In this document: piece after piece, positions 11,101 through 20,500 of the stretch | Layout: the number at the start of each line of letters is the position of its first letter | Numbering within the stretch: position 1 is the first letter of the stretch | Origin: Closterium sp. Naga37s-1 | Taxonomy: Eukaryota > Streptophyta > Zygnematophyceae > Desmidiales > Closteriaceae | Length of the DNA stretch: 64,000 nt | Assembly (NCBI GenBank): GCA_947471745.1 | Contig: CANJKZ010000774.1 | Span: 1,674,001-1,738,000, forward strand | Direction of reading: 5' to 3' | The notes under the pieces: generated by a model | Databases searched by the model: none | Told to the model about the DNA's origin: nothing | Seen by the model: only the letters and a program-made list of their open reading frames with translations | Program-made: the position numbers and the translations under genes

Positions 11101-13898
11101 GTTCCAAGGGCGAGTGAGGCGGCACGAGGAGGCGGAGAGGCAGCACCACCACCGCCACAGCCACACAGACCACGCGGAGCCCAAGGGTGAAGTGAAGGGC
11201 TCTCCACCGTCGGATCTTCCTCGGAGCAAATCAATGGGGTCGAGATGGTTCCTGGAAGATTCTTCCGGGTTGTGTCGCGAGATATGGGAGCGGGAGACGG
11301 CGGTGGGGGCAGTGTGTGCGGCGCTGGTGCATGTGCCCGTGGGAGGCAGTGTGGGGGGTGGAGGGGGCGTGGGGGGGCAGGCAGGGGCGTTGATGGACGG
11401 AGCAGCAGTGTTGGACCTCGTCTCACAGCCACTGGCTGCTGCCCTCGTGAGTGCATGCGCCCATCACTGTCTTCAACTCTCCCTCCCCTCCCCCCACCGC
11501 TGAAACACGCTTCCTTCTATGCCCACTTGTCTCGCTTCTTACCCCTTCTCGTCTGCCCTGCCTCCTCTCTTTCTCGCCAGATTCCATTCCAAATAGGCAC
11601 ATCCCGTCCACCTCCCCCCCTCTCCCTCCTACCCCCCCTCTTCCTCCTTCCCGTCCTCTCCCCCCTTCCCCTACTCCCCCTCCTTCCCCTCCTCCCCCTC
11701 ATATCTCTCTTTCCTCCTCTCCCTCCATTCCCCCTTTCCACATGCTTGTGCCCCCCACAGAGCGGCCCCACCACCTCCCCAGCATGTCTGTAGGCCATCT
11801 TCAGTGCTGTCGAGGCCTGCTCTCAACAGTCTCTCACCCATTTTTCCTTCCTCATCCCCCCCTCTCTTGGCCCCCACAGAGCGACCCCACCACCTCTCCG
11901 CCATGCCTCTACGGCATCTTCCGCGCCGTTGCCTCCTGCTCCCACCGCTCCCACCTGCGGCCCTTCCCCGCCCCGCTGGGAACCATGCACGGTGGGGCGG
12001 AGGGAGGTGGGGGAGAAATAGGAGGAGGGAGTATAGAAGGAGACAAAGGGAAGGCTGCAGCGACAGTAGAGGCTGCAGACCTGTCAATCTCAGCCGCAGC
12101 AGCAGCAGACAGCATTGAGGAGTGTGAAGAAAGGGCACAGCCATCAGCATCAGCATTGGCATTGGCATGTGCATCCTCACAAGCACACGGGTCAACACAA
12201 CGCCAGGCGACCACGTGTGTGCCTCTGTGCCTGTCAGCGCTGCTGCCAGCCAGCCTTGCTCGCTTCTGCTGCCGCCTGCTTCAGGTGAGCTCGCTGATCG
12301 TTCCTCATGTGCTTTGTCTCGTGCCTCGTGCAATTCTGCCCTCAGTGGTTACAGGTTGACGGTCTGTGCTGTGCCCCATGTGAATTGGTTGTGCATCCAT
12401 CTAATTCACTTCACATCCATGCATGCGCCGTCGCCACGCTTAGACCAATTATCCCTCTATCCGCGTTACCCCGCCCCACCCCCTTACAGGAGCACCTTTC
12501 CACCCTCTACCCCTCGCTTGCATCCCCCGCGCCTGCGCTCTCCACCTCCTCGCCCTCACCCGCGCCCACGAGGGCATCTCTGCTGCGCGCGTGCCCCTGG
12601 CTGGTGCCCGCCCTGCGCCTGCTCGCTCTGCACCCCTTCCCGCTCGCAGTGTGCCCACTATACCCTCTTGTCTCGTCAATCTGTTGACCCTCTATTCCCG
12701 TTACCCCGCCTCGCCCCCTTACAGGAGCACCTCTCCACACTCTCCACCTCCCCCACCTCCCCCGCCTCACCCGCGCCCACGAGGGCGTGTCTGCTGCGCA
12801 CGTGCCCCTGGCTGGTGCCCGCCCTGCGCCTGCTCGCCCTGCACCCCTTCCTGCTCGCGCCCTTCCTCCACCTCCTCCTGCCGACCGAGAAGCAAGAGCA
12901 GGGCGCAGGGGCAGGGGACGCAGGGGCAGGGGTGCATGCAAGGGCGGGAGTGGTGTGCGTGGCAGTGCTGTGGGGCCCACTGGAGCTGCCGCTGCTGCTG
13001 CTGGGGGCGACAGATAGGCAGCAACTCACAGCTGGCCTAGCAGGCTTGAAGGTGAGTGCATGGGGAGAGGGATAGAAAGGCAGAGATGGAGAAAGGGGGC
13101 GTTGGGTTCAGGACGTCTGAGAGTGAGGCAGGATACTTGGGAGGGGAAGATACAGGGGAGGGGGAAGATACAGGGGAGGGGAAGATACAGGGGAGGGGAA
13201 GATACAGGGGAGGGGAAGATACAGGGGAGGGGAAGATACAGGGGAGGGGAAGATACAGGGGAGGGGAAGATACAGGGGAGGGGAAGATACAGGGGAGGGG
13301 AAGATACAGGGGAGGGGAAGATACAGGGGAGGGGAAGATACAGGGGAGGGGAAGATACAGGGGAGGGGAAGATACAGGGGAGGGGAAGATACAGGGGAGG
13401 GGAAGATACAGGGGAGGGGAAGATACAGGGGAGGGGAAGATACAGGGGAGGGGGAAGAAGAGGGGGTGTACGAATGGCATGGTGGAGCATGCATGGTTGA
13501 ACTGGACAGTTCATCCCTCAACCCGTCTGCACACGCACGCAAGTCTTCCGTCTCCTGTCCTTCTCCCCACTCCTGCTCTCCCCTCCCGGATGCTGCTCCA
13601 ACGCTCCCAACATGACTCACCTATCCCTTCCACTCCCCACCCACAGCGCACCCCCTCCGGTTCCAGCACCGCTCGAGCACCTCCAGCCCATCCGCCAACC
13701 TGGATTCCACTCATGACACTCATGACTAGTAGCTAACCCTTCTTCGCCCTCTCCTTTCCTCTTCCCCCCTTCCCCCCTCCACCCACGCCACAGCACGAGG
13801 TGCAGGCAGCAGCAGGGGGCGGCTCTGCTGTGGGATGGTGCGAGGCGCTGCTCTCTCAGGCACGCTCGCGCCTTGCCCTGCTCTATGGCTGCTGCTGA
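5172..13898 (+). CDS. IPI1: IPI1/TEX10 homologue, pre-60S ribosome assembly factor (eleven-exon model)
   Basis: In known relatives, IPI1/TEX10 is a helical-repeat subunit of the nucleolar Rix1 (PELP1-TEX10-WDR18) complex, needed for ITS2 processing and pre-60S maturation. Exons by GT-AG and phase: 5172-5222, 5850-5922, 6325-6447, 6635-6807, 7244-7396, 7754-9460, 9883-10302, 10481-11446, 11880-12284, 12725-13051, 13794-13898; about 1500 aa. The N-terminus carries the family signature (basic GVDFK, KVRSKVGRKLPPPSNETKT, IVLPGQKLL, then LRELLAANP...AKLAPRIADVDKKTR). GHVGCAMTHVAPDIRHAALPFLSALLAHYPSLF is the conserved AMTH/D.R block. The product is longer than usual because exon 6 holds Ser/Pro-, Gln/His- and Gly/Glu-rich inserts. 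An extra small exon at 7130-7172 is possible. Four exon ends have degenerate tandem copies. The identity is firm for the N-terminal third and inferred for the rest by collinearity. Confidence 0.85.
6205..6242 (+). repeat. Tandem copy of the head of IPI1 exon 3
   Basis: A 38-nt copy of the exon 3 start (6325-6362) lies exactly 120 bp upstream, behind its own TTTCAG acceptor. The two differ at four positions, all third codon positions (CCA/CCG, GGG/GGC, CAG/CAA, GAT/GAC), so both encode IVLPGQKLLDDR. The stretch between is open in the same frame. Use of the upstream acceptor would therefore add 40 residues without a frameshift. Confidence 0.85.
9534..9585 (+). repeat. Tandem copy of the tail of IPI1 exon 6
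   Basis: This repeats 9409-9460 at 125 bp spacing. It encodes WVARLYEFMEGAMEGK against WVGRLYDFMEGAMEGK in the exon, and ends in a duplicate GGCAAG/GTGA donor. Four codon differences are synonymous and two are conservative. It is out of frame with read-through from exon 6, so it could only be translated after an alternative splice. Confidence 0.8.
11761..11830 (+). repeat. Tandem copy of the head of IPI1 exon 9, carrying a stop
   Basis: This repeats 11880-11945 at 119 bp spacing, including the CCCCCACAG acceptor. Its translation starts SGPTTSPACL then TAG where exon 9 has TAC (SDPTTSPPCLY). Inclusion would end the protein, so it is either a dead copy or a poison exon. Confidence 0.8.
12490..12655 (+). 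repeat. Tandem copy of IPI1 exon 10 head
   Basis: A copy of 12725-12875 at 235 bp spacing. It includes about 35 bp of intron tail ending CCCCCTTACAG. Both encode EHLSTL, then a Ser/Pro stretch, then CPWLVPALRLLALHPF. The upstream copy reaches a stop at about 12685 unless spliced at a weak GCA/GTGTGC donor. The downstream copy continues openly to the exon 10 donor and is taken as the real exon. Confidence 0.85.
13142..13455. repeat. 17-bp minisatellite in the last IPI1 intron
   Basis: About 18 head-to-tail copies of GGAAGATACAGGGGAGG, nearly perfect apart from one-G length changes at each end. The array begins about 90 bp after the exon 10 donor (AAG/GTGAGT at 13051). The strand is purine-only apart from the TAC. 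Open frames across it are repeat artefacts. Confidence 0.95.
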
Positions 13899-14143
13899 TG
13901 CTGCTGATGCCCGCGGGGTTCTTTCATGGTCAGACGTGCTGTGCTGTGTTGTGGCCGTTTGGTTTGGTGTAACCACTTCGGTATAATGTGATCATTGCTC
14001 CACAATTTGACGGTGCACGGCCTTACCGTATATTGTGGTTTTTTTAGACAGTAGGTATACCTGTAGCAGTGCACCAGATGAATAGAATTCCATACTAGCC
14101 AGTCCTCTCCTCTCCTGTGTGTAAAGGTCCCAGAGCTGCAGAG
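13899..14143. other. IPI1 3' flank
   Basis: About 245 bp between the IPI1 stop codon and the Copia-B1 LTR. It should contain the 3' UTR and polyadenylation region. I see no further gene. CAGAG immediately precedes the LTR; its partner target duplication is not found because the other end of Copia-B1 is lost. Confidence 0.6.
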
Positions 14144-14587
14144 TGTTGGGCTGAGAAAAGCCCTTAGGGTCGTTTCAAGACTAAGGCTCAGAATGATGTA
14201 TTAGCGGAAGCGTTTAATGAAGACTGGTTGAACCACCTTGCACTGGTGTGTGAGAACAAGATAAGTTGATTATAGCAAAGAGATACAGAGATTTATATTA
14301 TTACAAGGAATATGAAAGGTTTAACTAACCGCTGCTGTTGCGGTTCGATACAGCGACGACTCGGGTAACTGCTCAATAACGAGTCGGTTATTTGTCCTTG
14401 CTGTCGCGTTGCCTTTGTCGAGTCAAAGGTTGCTGACCTTTGACCTTTCGCTTCAACCTCTTGCTGCTGTCGCCTTGTCAATCGCTTCACTGTAGTTTGG
14501 TTGACTCGGTGTTGTTTCGCTGTGAGTCTGCTTCGTTCTTGTTATAGCGATCGACACATCAGAAGCGCGAACTATATGTTTCCAACA
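14144..14587 (-). repeat. 3' LTR of Copia-B1
   Basis: A 444-bp LTR, TGTTGGGCTGAG...TTTCCAACA on the plus strand. It aligns with the Copia-B2 LTR at 56868-57300. On the element strand it is preceded by the polypurine tract GCGAAGGGGAG. The pol stop codon lies at 14572-14574, so the reading frame runs a few codons into the LTR, as it does in Copia-B2. Confidence 0.88.
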
Positions 14588-15591
14588 CTCCCCTTCGCTT
14601 CTGGAGTGTCGTCGCCTTCGTTGCTGGTGACGTGGATTTGTCCAGTCAGCAGCATGCAGTACTCGTACTTCTGCTTTCCGAGTTTCTTGGTCAAGTAATC
14701 TGCTGCCATCTTGGATGTGGGGCAGTAGGATAGCTCGAGTCTTCGTTTCTCGATCTCGTCTTTCACGAAGAAGTATCGCAGGGTGATGTGCTTCGTCCGG
14801 TTCGCGAACCCGTTTTTGTTCGCTATGCGAATTGCAGATTGGTTGTCGCAGAAGAGGGAGAAGTTGGGTAACTGGACGAGCTTTGCTTCTTCCAGTAGTT
14901 CGCGAAGGTACAGTCCTTCCTTGGTGGCCGAGCAGAGTGCAATGTATTCAGCTTCAGCTGAGGAGAGAGCAATTAGCTCTTGTTTGCTTGACTGCCACGA
15001 GATAGGACCGACGGGCTCAAGTCGATAGATGTAACCGGTGCGCGATCGCCTATTGTCAGAGTCGCCTGCGTGATCAGCATCCACGTAGCCGATTAGCTTT
15101 GGAGTTGTGGTTCCGGTTTTGTGGTAGGTTAGGCCGATCGTTGCTGTGCTGACGAGGTAGTGTAACGCGTGATCGAGTTCCGCCATGTGCTCTGCTTCGG
15201 GCCGCATGAGGTAGGTAGCGAGTCGGCTCGCTGAGTACGAGAAGTCTTGTCGACAGGTGACGGCTGCGAAGAGCAAACATCCTAGCTTTCGGTGGTAGTC
15301 GCGTAGGCCGGCAGGTCCGACCGGGGTAGATTCTTCCTTGTGATTTCCCGCGGTGTAGCGATATGGTGTGGAGATGGCGGCTGGTGTTAATCCGAAGCGT
15401 TTTGCGATTGTGTCGGCGTATTTTGCGATCCTGAGGTAGATCGCGTTCTCTCCGTCGAATATGTTGAGTCCCAGGCATTGGGTTACGGTGGAGGAAACCG
15501 TGAGTGAGAGATCCTGTTGCAGCTCCCCTTAAAACCAGGTGGTGATGCGCTCGGTGGAGCCTATGTAGAACAGATACTCTACGTAGACGAT
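14572..15591 (-). pseudogene. Copia-B1 reverse transcriptase end and RNase H
   Basis: The frame 15276-14572 encodes copia RNase H. YVDADHAGDSDNRRSRTGY carries the first catalytic Asp, SSAEAEYIAL the Glu, and FCDNQSAI the second Asp; TKHITLRYFFVKDE and ADYLTKKLG follow near the end. RT sequence continues upstream to 15591 but is broken by at least one frameshift and a stop near 15535. The insertion point of Copia-C1 falls in the RT coding region. Confidence 0.85.
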
Positions 15592-15722
15592 TGTCAAACT
15601 TATATGCTATAGTCTGTCTAGGCTGTAGTGGGGTAGTTCATATAGGGTACAACACTTTTAGGTTTCCCACTTGTACCCACCTGCTTGCTAGTTCAGTAAT
15701 TCATTCCTTCACTATTCTGACA
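15592..15722 (+). repeat. 5' LTR of Copia-C1
   Basis: 131 bp, TGTCAAACTTATATG...CACTATTCTGACA, directly followed by the PBS. Confidence 0.95.
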
Positions 15723-15859
15723 TGGTATTCTGAGCAGGTTCCCTCGTGGGAACGTTTTTTTTTAGGGCCCACCACGATAAATTTTTATTTTTCCTGCCCT
15801 GCCCGAAGCGCGCCTCGCGCCTGCCTCACCTGTGCCGTCACGCGCCCTGCCCTAGTGCC

Positions 15860-16040
15860 GCCCGTCGCGGCCCTGCCTTCTCGGCCCGTCGCGGCCCTGC
15901 CCTAACGGCCCGTCGCGGCCCTGCCCTAACGGCCCGTCGCGGCCCTGCCCTGACGGCCCGTCGCGGCCCTGCCCTAACGGCCCGTCGCGCCCTGCCCTAG
16001 TGCCGCCACCCGCGGCCCTGCCTTGCCGCCCGTCGTGGCC
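15860..16040 (+). repeat. 24-bp tandem repeat in the Copia-C1 leader
   Basis: Five to six copies of a unit built on GGCCCGTCGCGGCCCTGCC, then degenerate versions up to about 16200. It lies between the poly-T/AGGGCCC block (15754-15770) and gag. The sequence is unrelated to the leader repeats of Copia-C2, C3 and D. Confidence 0.85.
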
Positions 16041-17001
16041 TACCCTAGCCGCCTGCCGCGGCCTCTTCCCTGCCGCTGCTCGTCGCGGCCCTGACCTACC
16101 CTGCCGTCCAGCCGCGGCCCTGCTCTACCGCCGCCAAGTAGCGGCCCTGCCCTGCTGCCGCCCCAGTCGCGGCCCTGACCTAACCGCCAGCTGCGGCCCT
16201 GCCCTGCACCCGCCCCTGGTAAGCACCCGCGCAGCCCAGCCGAGCCGCGCCGCTCCTCCGAGCCGCGCCGCCCTACCGCGCCGCACCGCCAGGAGCCAAG
16301 CCGCGCCGCCCAGCCGAGGAGCCGCGCCGCCAGGAGTCGCCAGGAGCCGCGCCGCCAGGAGCCGCCAGGAGCCGCCAGGAGGCGCGCCGCCCTACCGAGC
16401 CGCCACTGCAGCTTCTGCTGCCACTGCTGCTACTGCTGCTACTGCTGCTACTGCCGCTATGGCTAGCCCTAATGTTCTTACCTTTGATGCTGAGGGGCGT
16501 GCAGTTGACTTTGACGTGTGGGTTGACGACCTGCAGCTCTTTCTTCAGTGTGACTCTAAGGACGGAGTATCCCTTTTCGATCACACGTCCGGTGTCTCTC
16601 CTGCACCTGCTGCCACTGCTGACAGTACGGTTCGCTCGCAGTGGACCACTCGTGACGCTGTTGCTCGCCTTGATGTTCGTAGTCACCTACCGTCTGCTGA
16701 GCGCGCGCACTTTGGCCAGTAGAAGACTGCTAAGTCTTTGTATGACGCTGTCATAGCGCGCTACTCCTCCCCTGCCACTGCTGCCCTCAGCCGCCTCATG
16801 CCGCCGTACCTTTTCCCTGACCTTGCCGCCTTTGCCACAGTCGCTGACCTCATTACCCAGCTCCGCACTAGTGACGCCCGCTACCGCGCTGCGCTTCCCA
16901 CCGAGTTCTGTGCCAAGAACCCCCCCCCCCCCCCATGTACATCACCCTTTACTACCTAGTCACCCGCCTCCCTGACTCCCTTGCTTCAGTCAGGGACCAC
17001 T

Positions 17002-17553
17002 TGTCAGAATCCCAACCACTAGACCATTGGGATAAAAGGGCTTGTTAAGTAGCGGGTCAGTGCGCCCATAACCCCCCAGGCCAACATGCCTGTAACCCTT
17101 CCCTAGGATCAATCGGGGATCACCAGTGGACCTCTGACACCCCCCCGCACTGGGATGCCCGAAGTGCATACACCGGGATTCGAACCCGAGACCTTCGCTC
17201 TGATACCATGTCAGAATCCCAACCAATAGACCATTGGGATAAAAGGGCTTGTTAAGTAGCGGGTCAGTGCGCCCATAACCCCCCAGGCCAACATGCCTGT
17301 AACCCTTCCCTAGGATCAATCGGGGATCACCAGTGGACCTCTGACACCCCCCCGCACTGGGATGCCCGAAGTGCATACACCGGGATTCGGACCCGAGACC
17401 TTCGCTCTGATACCATGTCAGAATCCCAACCACTAGACCATTGGGATAAAAAGGCTTGTTAAGTAGCGGGTCAGTGCGCCCATAACCCCCCAGGCCAACA
17501 TGCCTGTAACCCTTCCCTAGGATCAATCGGGGATCACCAGTGGACCTCTGACA
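17002..17553 (-). mobile_element. TRIM-like miniature LTR retrotransposon, three LTRs and two internal domains, TSD CCACT
   Basis: Three 138-bp LTRs (17002-17139, 17209-17346, 17416-17553; TGTCAGAATCCC...CCTCTGACA on plus) alternate with two 69-bp internal domains. On the minus strand each internal domain begins directly with PBS TGGTATCAGAGC and ends with polypurine tract GTGCGGGGGGG next to the following LTR. CCACT flanks the array at 16997-17001 and 17554-17558, so it inserted once as a unit or expanded by recombination in place. No coding capacity exists. The target is the gag of Copia-C1. tRNA-like A and B boxes straddle the LTR/PBS junction. Confidence 0.93.
17176..17233 (-). promoter_or_regulatory. 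Putative Pol III internal promoter (B box and A box) of the TRIM
   Basis: On the minus strand, GGTTCGAATCC at 17186-17176 is a perfect tRNA B box, inside the internal domain. Upstream, at the end of the LTR, TGGTCTAGTGG matches an A box. It is exact at 17016-17026 and 17430-17440, and one base off (TGGTCTATTGG) at 17223-17233. A-to-B spacing is about 47 nt, as in a tRNA gene. A TTTT run that could end Pol III transcription lies in each LTR (CCCTTTTATCC). The function is inferred. Confidence 0.5.
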
Positions 17554-20500
17554 CCACTTTCTCTCCCTTTGCCCCAACGAGCTCACCATCGACCTGCTAG
17601 AGGAGCGCCTCACTACAGCTGAGAAGACTATAGTTGCTGTAGGTGCTTCTCGCGGCGACCCTCGCGCCCCTTTCTTTGAGGGGTGTTCCCCTGTCCCCCT
17701 TCTCCCCTCTGTTGCTTCTGCTGCTGCTGTCGACCTCGTTGGCACTGAGGAGGTCGGGGCTGCGTCTGCTCCTAGTGGGAGGCGCCGCAACAGCAAGGGC
17801 AAGGGGGGCAAGGGTGGTGGAGGGGACGGTGGGGGCGGCGGTGGAGGCGGTGGAGGAGGCGGAGGGGGTGGCGGTGGAGGTGGGGGTGGTGGCGGGAGTG
17901 GGGGCTTCGATGGCGGCGGTGGGGGTGGTGGAGGCAGCGGCAGCGGCGGTGGAGGCAGCGGCAGCGGTGGTGGAGGTGGCGGCGGCGGTGGTGCTGGTCG
18001 AGGTGGAGCCGCGCAGCGTGGAGGATTTGGTGGTATCTAGCGACAGCAGCAGCCGCGTTCCCGTGAGACCCCGTCGGCCCAGCAGCTTTGTGAGTGGTAC
18101 GCTGGGCGTGGGAGGTCTGGGGGTGTTGGTCCCTGCACTTACGTTCTTCGCACCGGCGGGCGCCGTGGGGAGACGTGCGGGCTGCCACACACTACGCAGC
18201 GCTGCTTCGGTCGCCTGACTGACGCCTGGCGCGCCCAGTTTCCTGACGCTGTTGAGCTCCCTTGCTGGGGTGATCTGCTTAAGCAGAATGTTGCTATCTT
18301 TGATCTTGATTTCGATGCTATCCTTGCTGCCATGTATGTTGCAACTGATAGTACTGAGGGTGACTGTTACCTGTGTGTTCCGCCCGACCCGGGCATTGAG
18401 GCTGCTGCTCTAGGTGCTAGTGAGTCTGCTGCTCCAAGTACTAGTGAGTCTGCTGCTTCAGGTACTAGTAAGTCTACTGCTCTAGGTGCTGGTGAGTCTG
18501 CTCTCTCTGGTACTGCACCTACTGAGGCCTTGCACACTTTCACACTTGACTCTGGTGCTTCGCGCTCCTTCTTTCGCGACAGCACCACACTCACGCCGCT
18601 CAGTCGGCCTGTCGCCGTCTCCCTGGCTGACCCCTCTGGGGGCCCATTCCTTGCGCACTCTTCCACGGTTCTACCGTGTCCTGCGGCCCCGTCGGGCTTG
18701 CTGTCGGGACTCCACCTCCCCTCGTTCTCTACGAACTTGGTGAGTGGAGCTGACCTCCAGGACGTGTGGGTTGACCAGTTCACCCCTGGAGGTCAACATA
18801 TGACCCACTGCACTTGCTCTCAGACGGGCCGCCACCTGGCCACGTTCACCCGTCGGCCTGGGTCAAGTCTGTACACACTGAATACTGCGTCTCCTCCGGT
18901 TACTGCGTCTGGTCAGGTAGCCGCGTCTGGTCAGGTGTCTGCTGCCGCGTCAAGGTCTAGTCCAGCGTCTGCCCCCTGCTCGTGTCGTCCTCTGTCACAC
19001 GAGACTCTCCTTTGGCACCACCGCCTTGGTCACCCCTCCTTGCCTCGTCTTCGAGGTATGGCCTCCCATACCCTTGTCTCTGGTCTCCCCCGGTCCCTCC
19101 CTCCCCTTCCTCCGTGGCCTGCCCCTACCTGTGTTCCTTGTGTCGAGGGCCGGCGGCGCGCCGCTCCTCATTCCTCGGAGTTCCCTCCGACCGAGGCTCC
19201 CCTGCAGACTCTCCACATGGACGTGTGGGGCCCAGCCCGTGTCCGTGGACAGGGTCACGAGCGTTACTTCCCGCTGGTCGTTGACGACTACTCGCGTTAC
19301 ACCACAGTCTTCCCCTTGCGCCGCAAGGGTGAGGTCACTGAGGTGTTGATCGACTGGATCCGCGGTGCCCGACGCCAGCTCAGCGAGAGTTTCGGCTCGG
19401 ACCTTCCTGTTCTGCGTCTGCACTCAGACAGAGGTGGTGAGTTTTCCTCCGACCTACTGAGGGCTTTCTGTCGTGCGGAGGGCATCCGCCAGATGTTCAC
19501 GCTTCTGGCCTCCCCACAGCAAAATGTGATTGCTGAGCGCCGCATTGGCATGGTCATGGACGTCGCTCGTACGTCCATGATCCATGCGGCTGCTCCCCAT
19601 TTTCTGTGGCCGTTCGCGGTTCAGTATGCTGCGCATCAGATCAACCTTCAGCCTCGTGTCTCCTTGCCGGAGACCACACCTACTCTGCGGTGGACGGGGA
19701 AGGTTGGCGATGCGTCTGTGTTCCGTGTCTGGGGATCTCGAGCTTTTGTCCGCGATACTTCCGCAGACAAGCTGTCCTCCCGTGCCGTTCCCTGCGTCTT
19801 CCTTGGCTTCCCCCCTGACGCACCCGGGTGGCATTTCTACCACCCCACCTCGCGTCGTGTTCTGTCCTCTCAGGACGTCACGTTTGACGAGTCGGTATCT
19901 TACTACCGTCTCTTTCCCTACCGCACTGCCCCTCCCCCCCCCGCGCCACTCTTCCTAGCACTAGGTGCTCCTCAAGTAGACCCCCTCCCCCCTCAGGGTC
20001 CTGCCCCCTCAGGTGTGTCCCAGGTAGACCCTGTCGAGCCTGTCGAGGTAGCTGTCAACTCTGGTGATGCTAGGGGTGATGAGCCTGCGGGTGCGGGGCC
20101 TGGGGGTGCTGAGCCTGGGGTTGCTGAGTCTGAGGGTGCGGAGCCTGGGGGTGCTGAGCCTGAGCGTGTGGAGCCTGGGGGTGCTGAGCCTGGGGGTTCT
20201 GAGTCTGGGGGTGCTGAGCCTGGGGGTGCTGAGCCTGAGTGTGCTGAGTCTGGAGGTCCTCCTGGTGTCCCGTTACGGCGGGAGCCCCTCTCTCCGCATC
20301 GGCTACGTGAGTGGTACGCTCGGCGCTGTAGCCGTGCTGCTCGAGCTACGGGGCCTGCTGCTGGAGGTGCTGGAGCAGCTGGTCCCGGAGGTGCTCGTAC
20401 TGAGGTACTGGAGCTGCTGGGGCTGGTGGTGCTGCATAAGTTGGAGCTCTAGGTGCTGGAGCTGTTGCTACTGGAGGTGCTGCTGGAGGTACTGGAGCTG

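Noticed and set aside
13142..13455. CRISPR-like array of short regular repeats
   Set aside because: The 17-bp units are directly abutting with no spacers, and they lie in an intron of a eukaryotic gene; this is a minisatellite.
13647..13737. Extra IPI1 exon after a CACCCACAG acceptor
   Set aside because: Frames from it hit stops quickly and no donor follows in phase. Joining exon 10 directly to 13794 keeps the frame.
17140..17208. A tRNA gene or tRNA-derived SINE
   Set aside because: A perfect B box and a near A box are present. However, no acceptor stem pairs correctly, the boxes straddle an LTR end and PBS, and 5-bp TSDs enclose the LTRs, so a TRIM explains it better.
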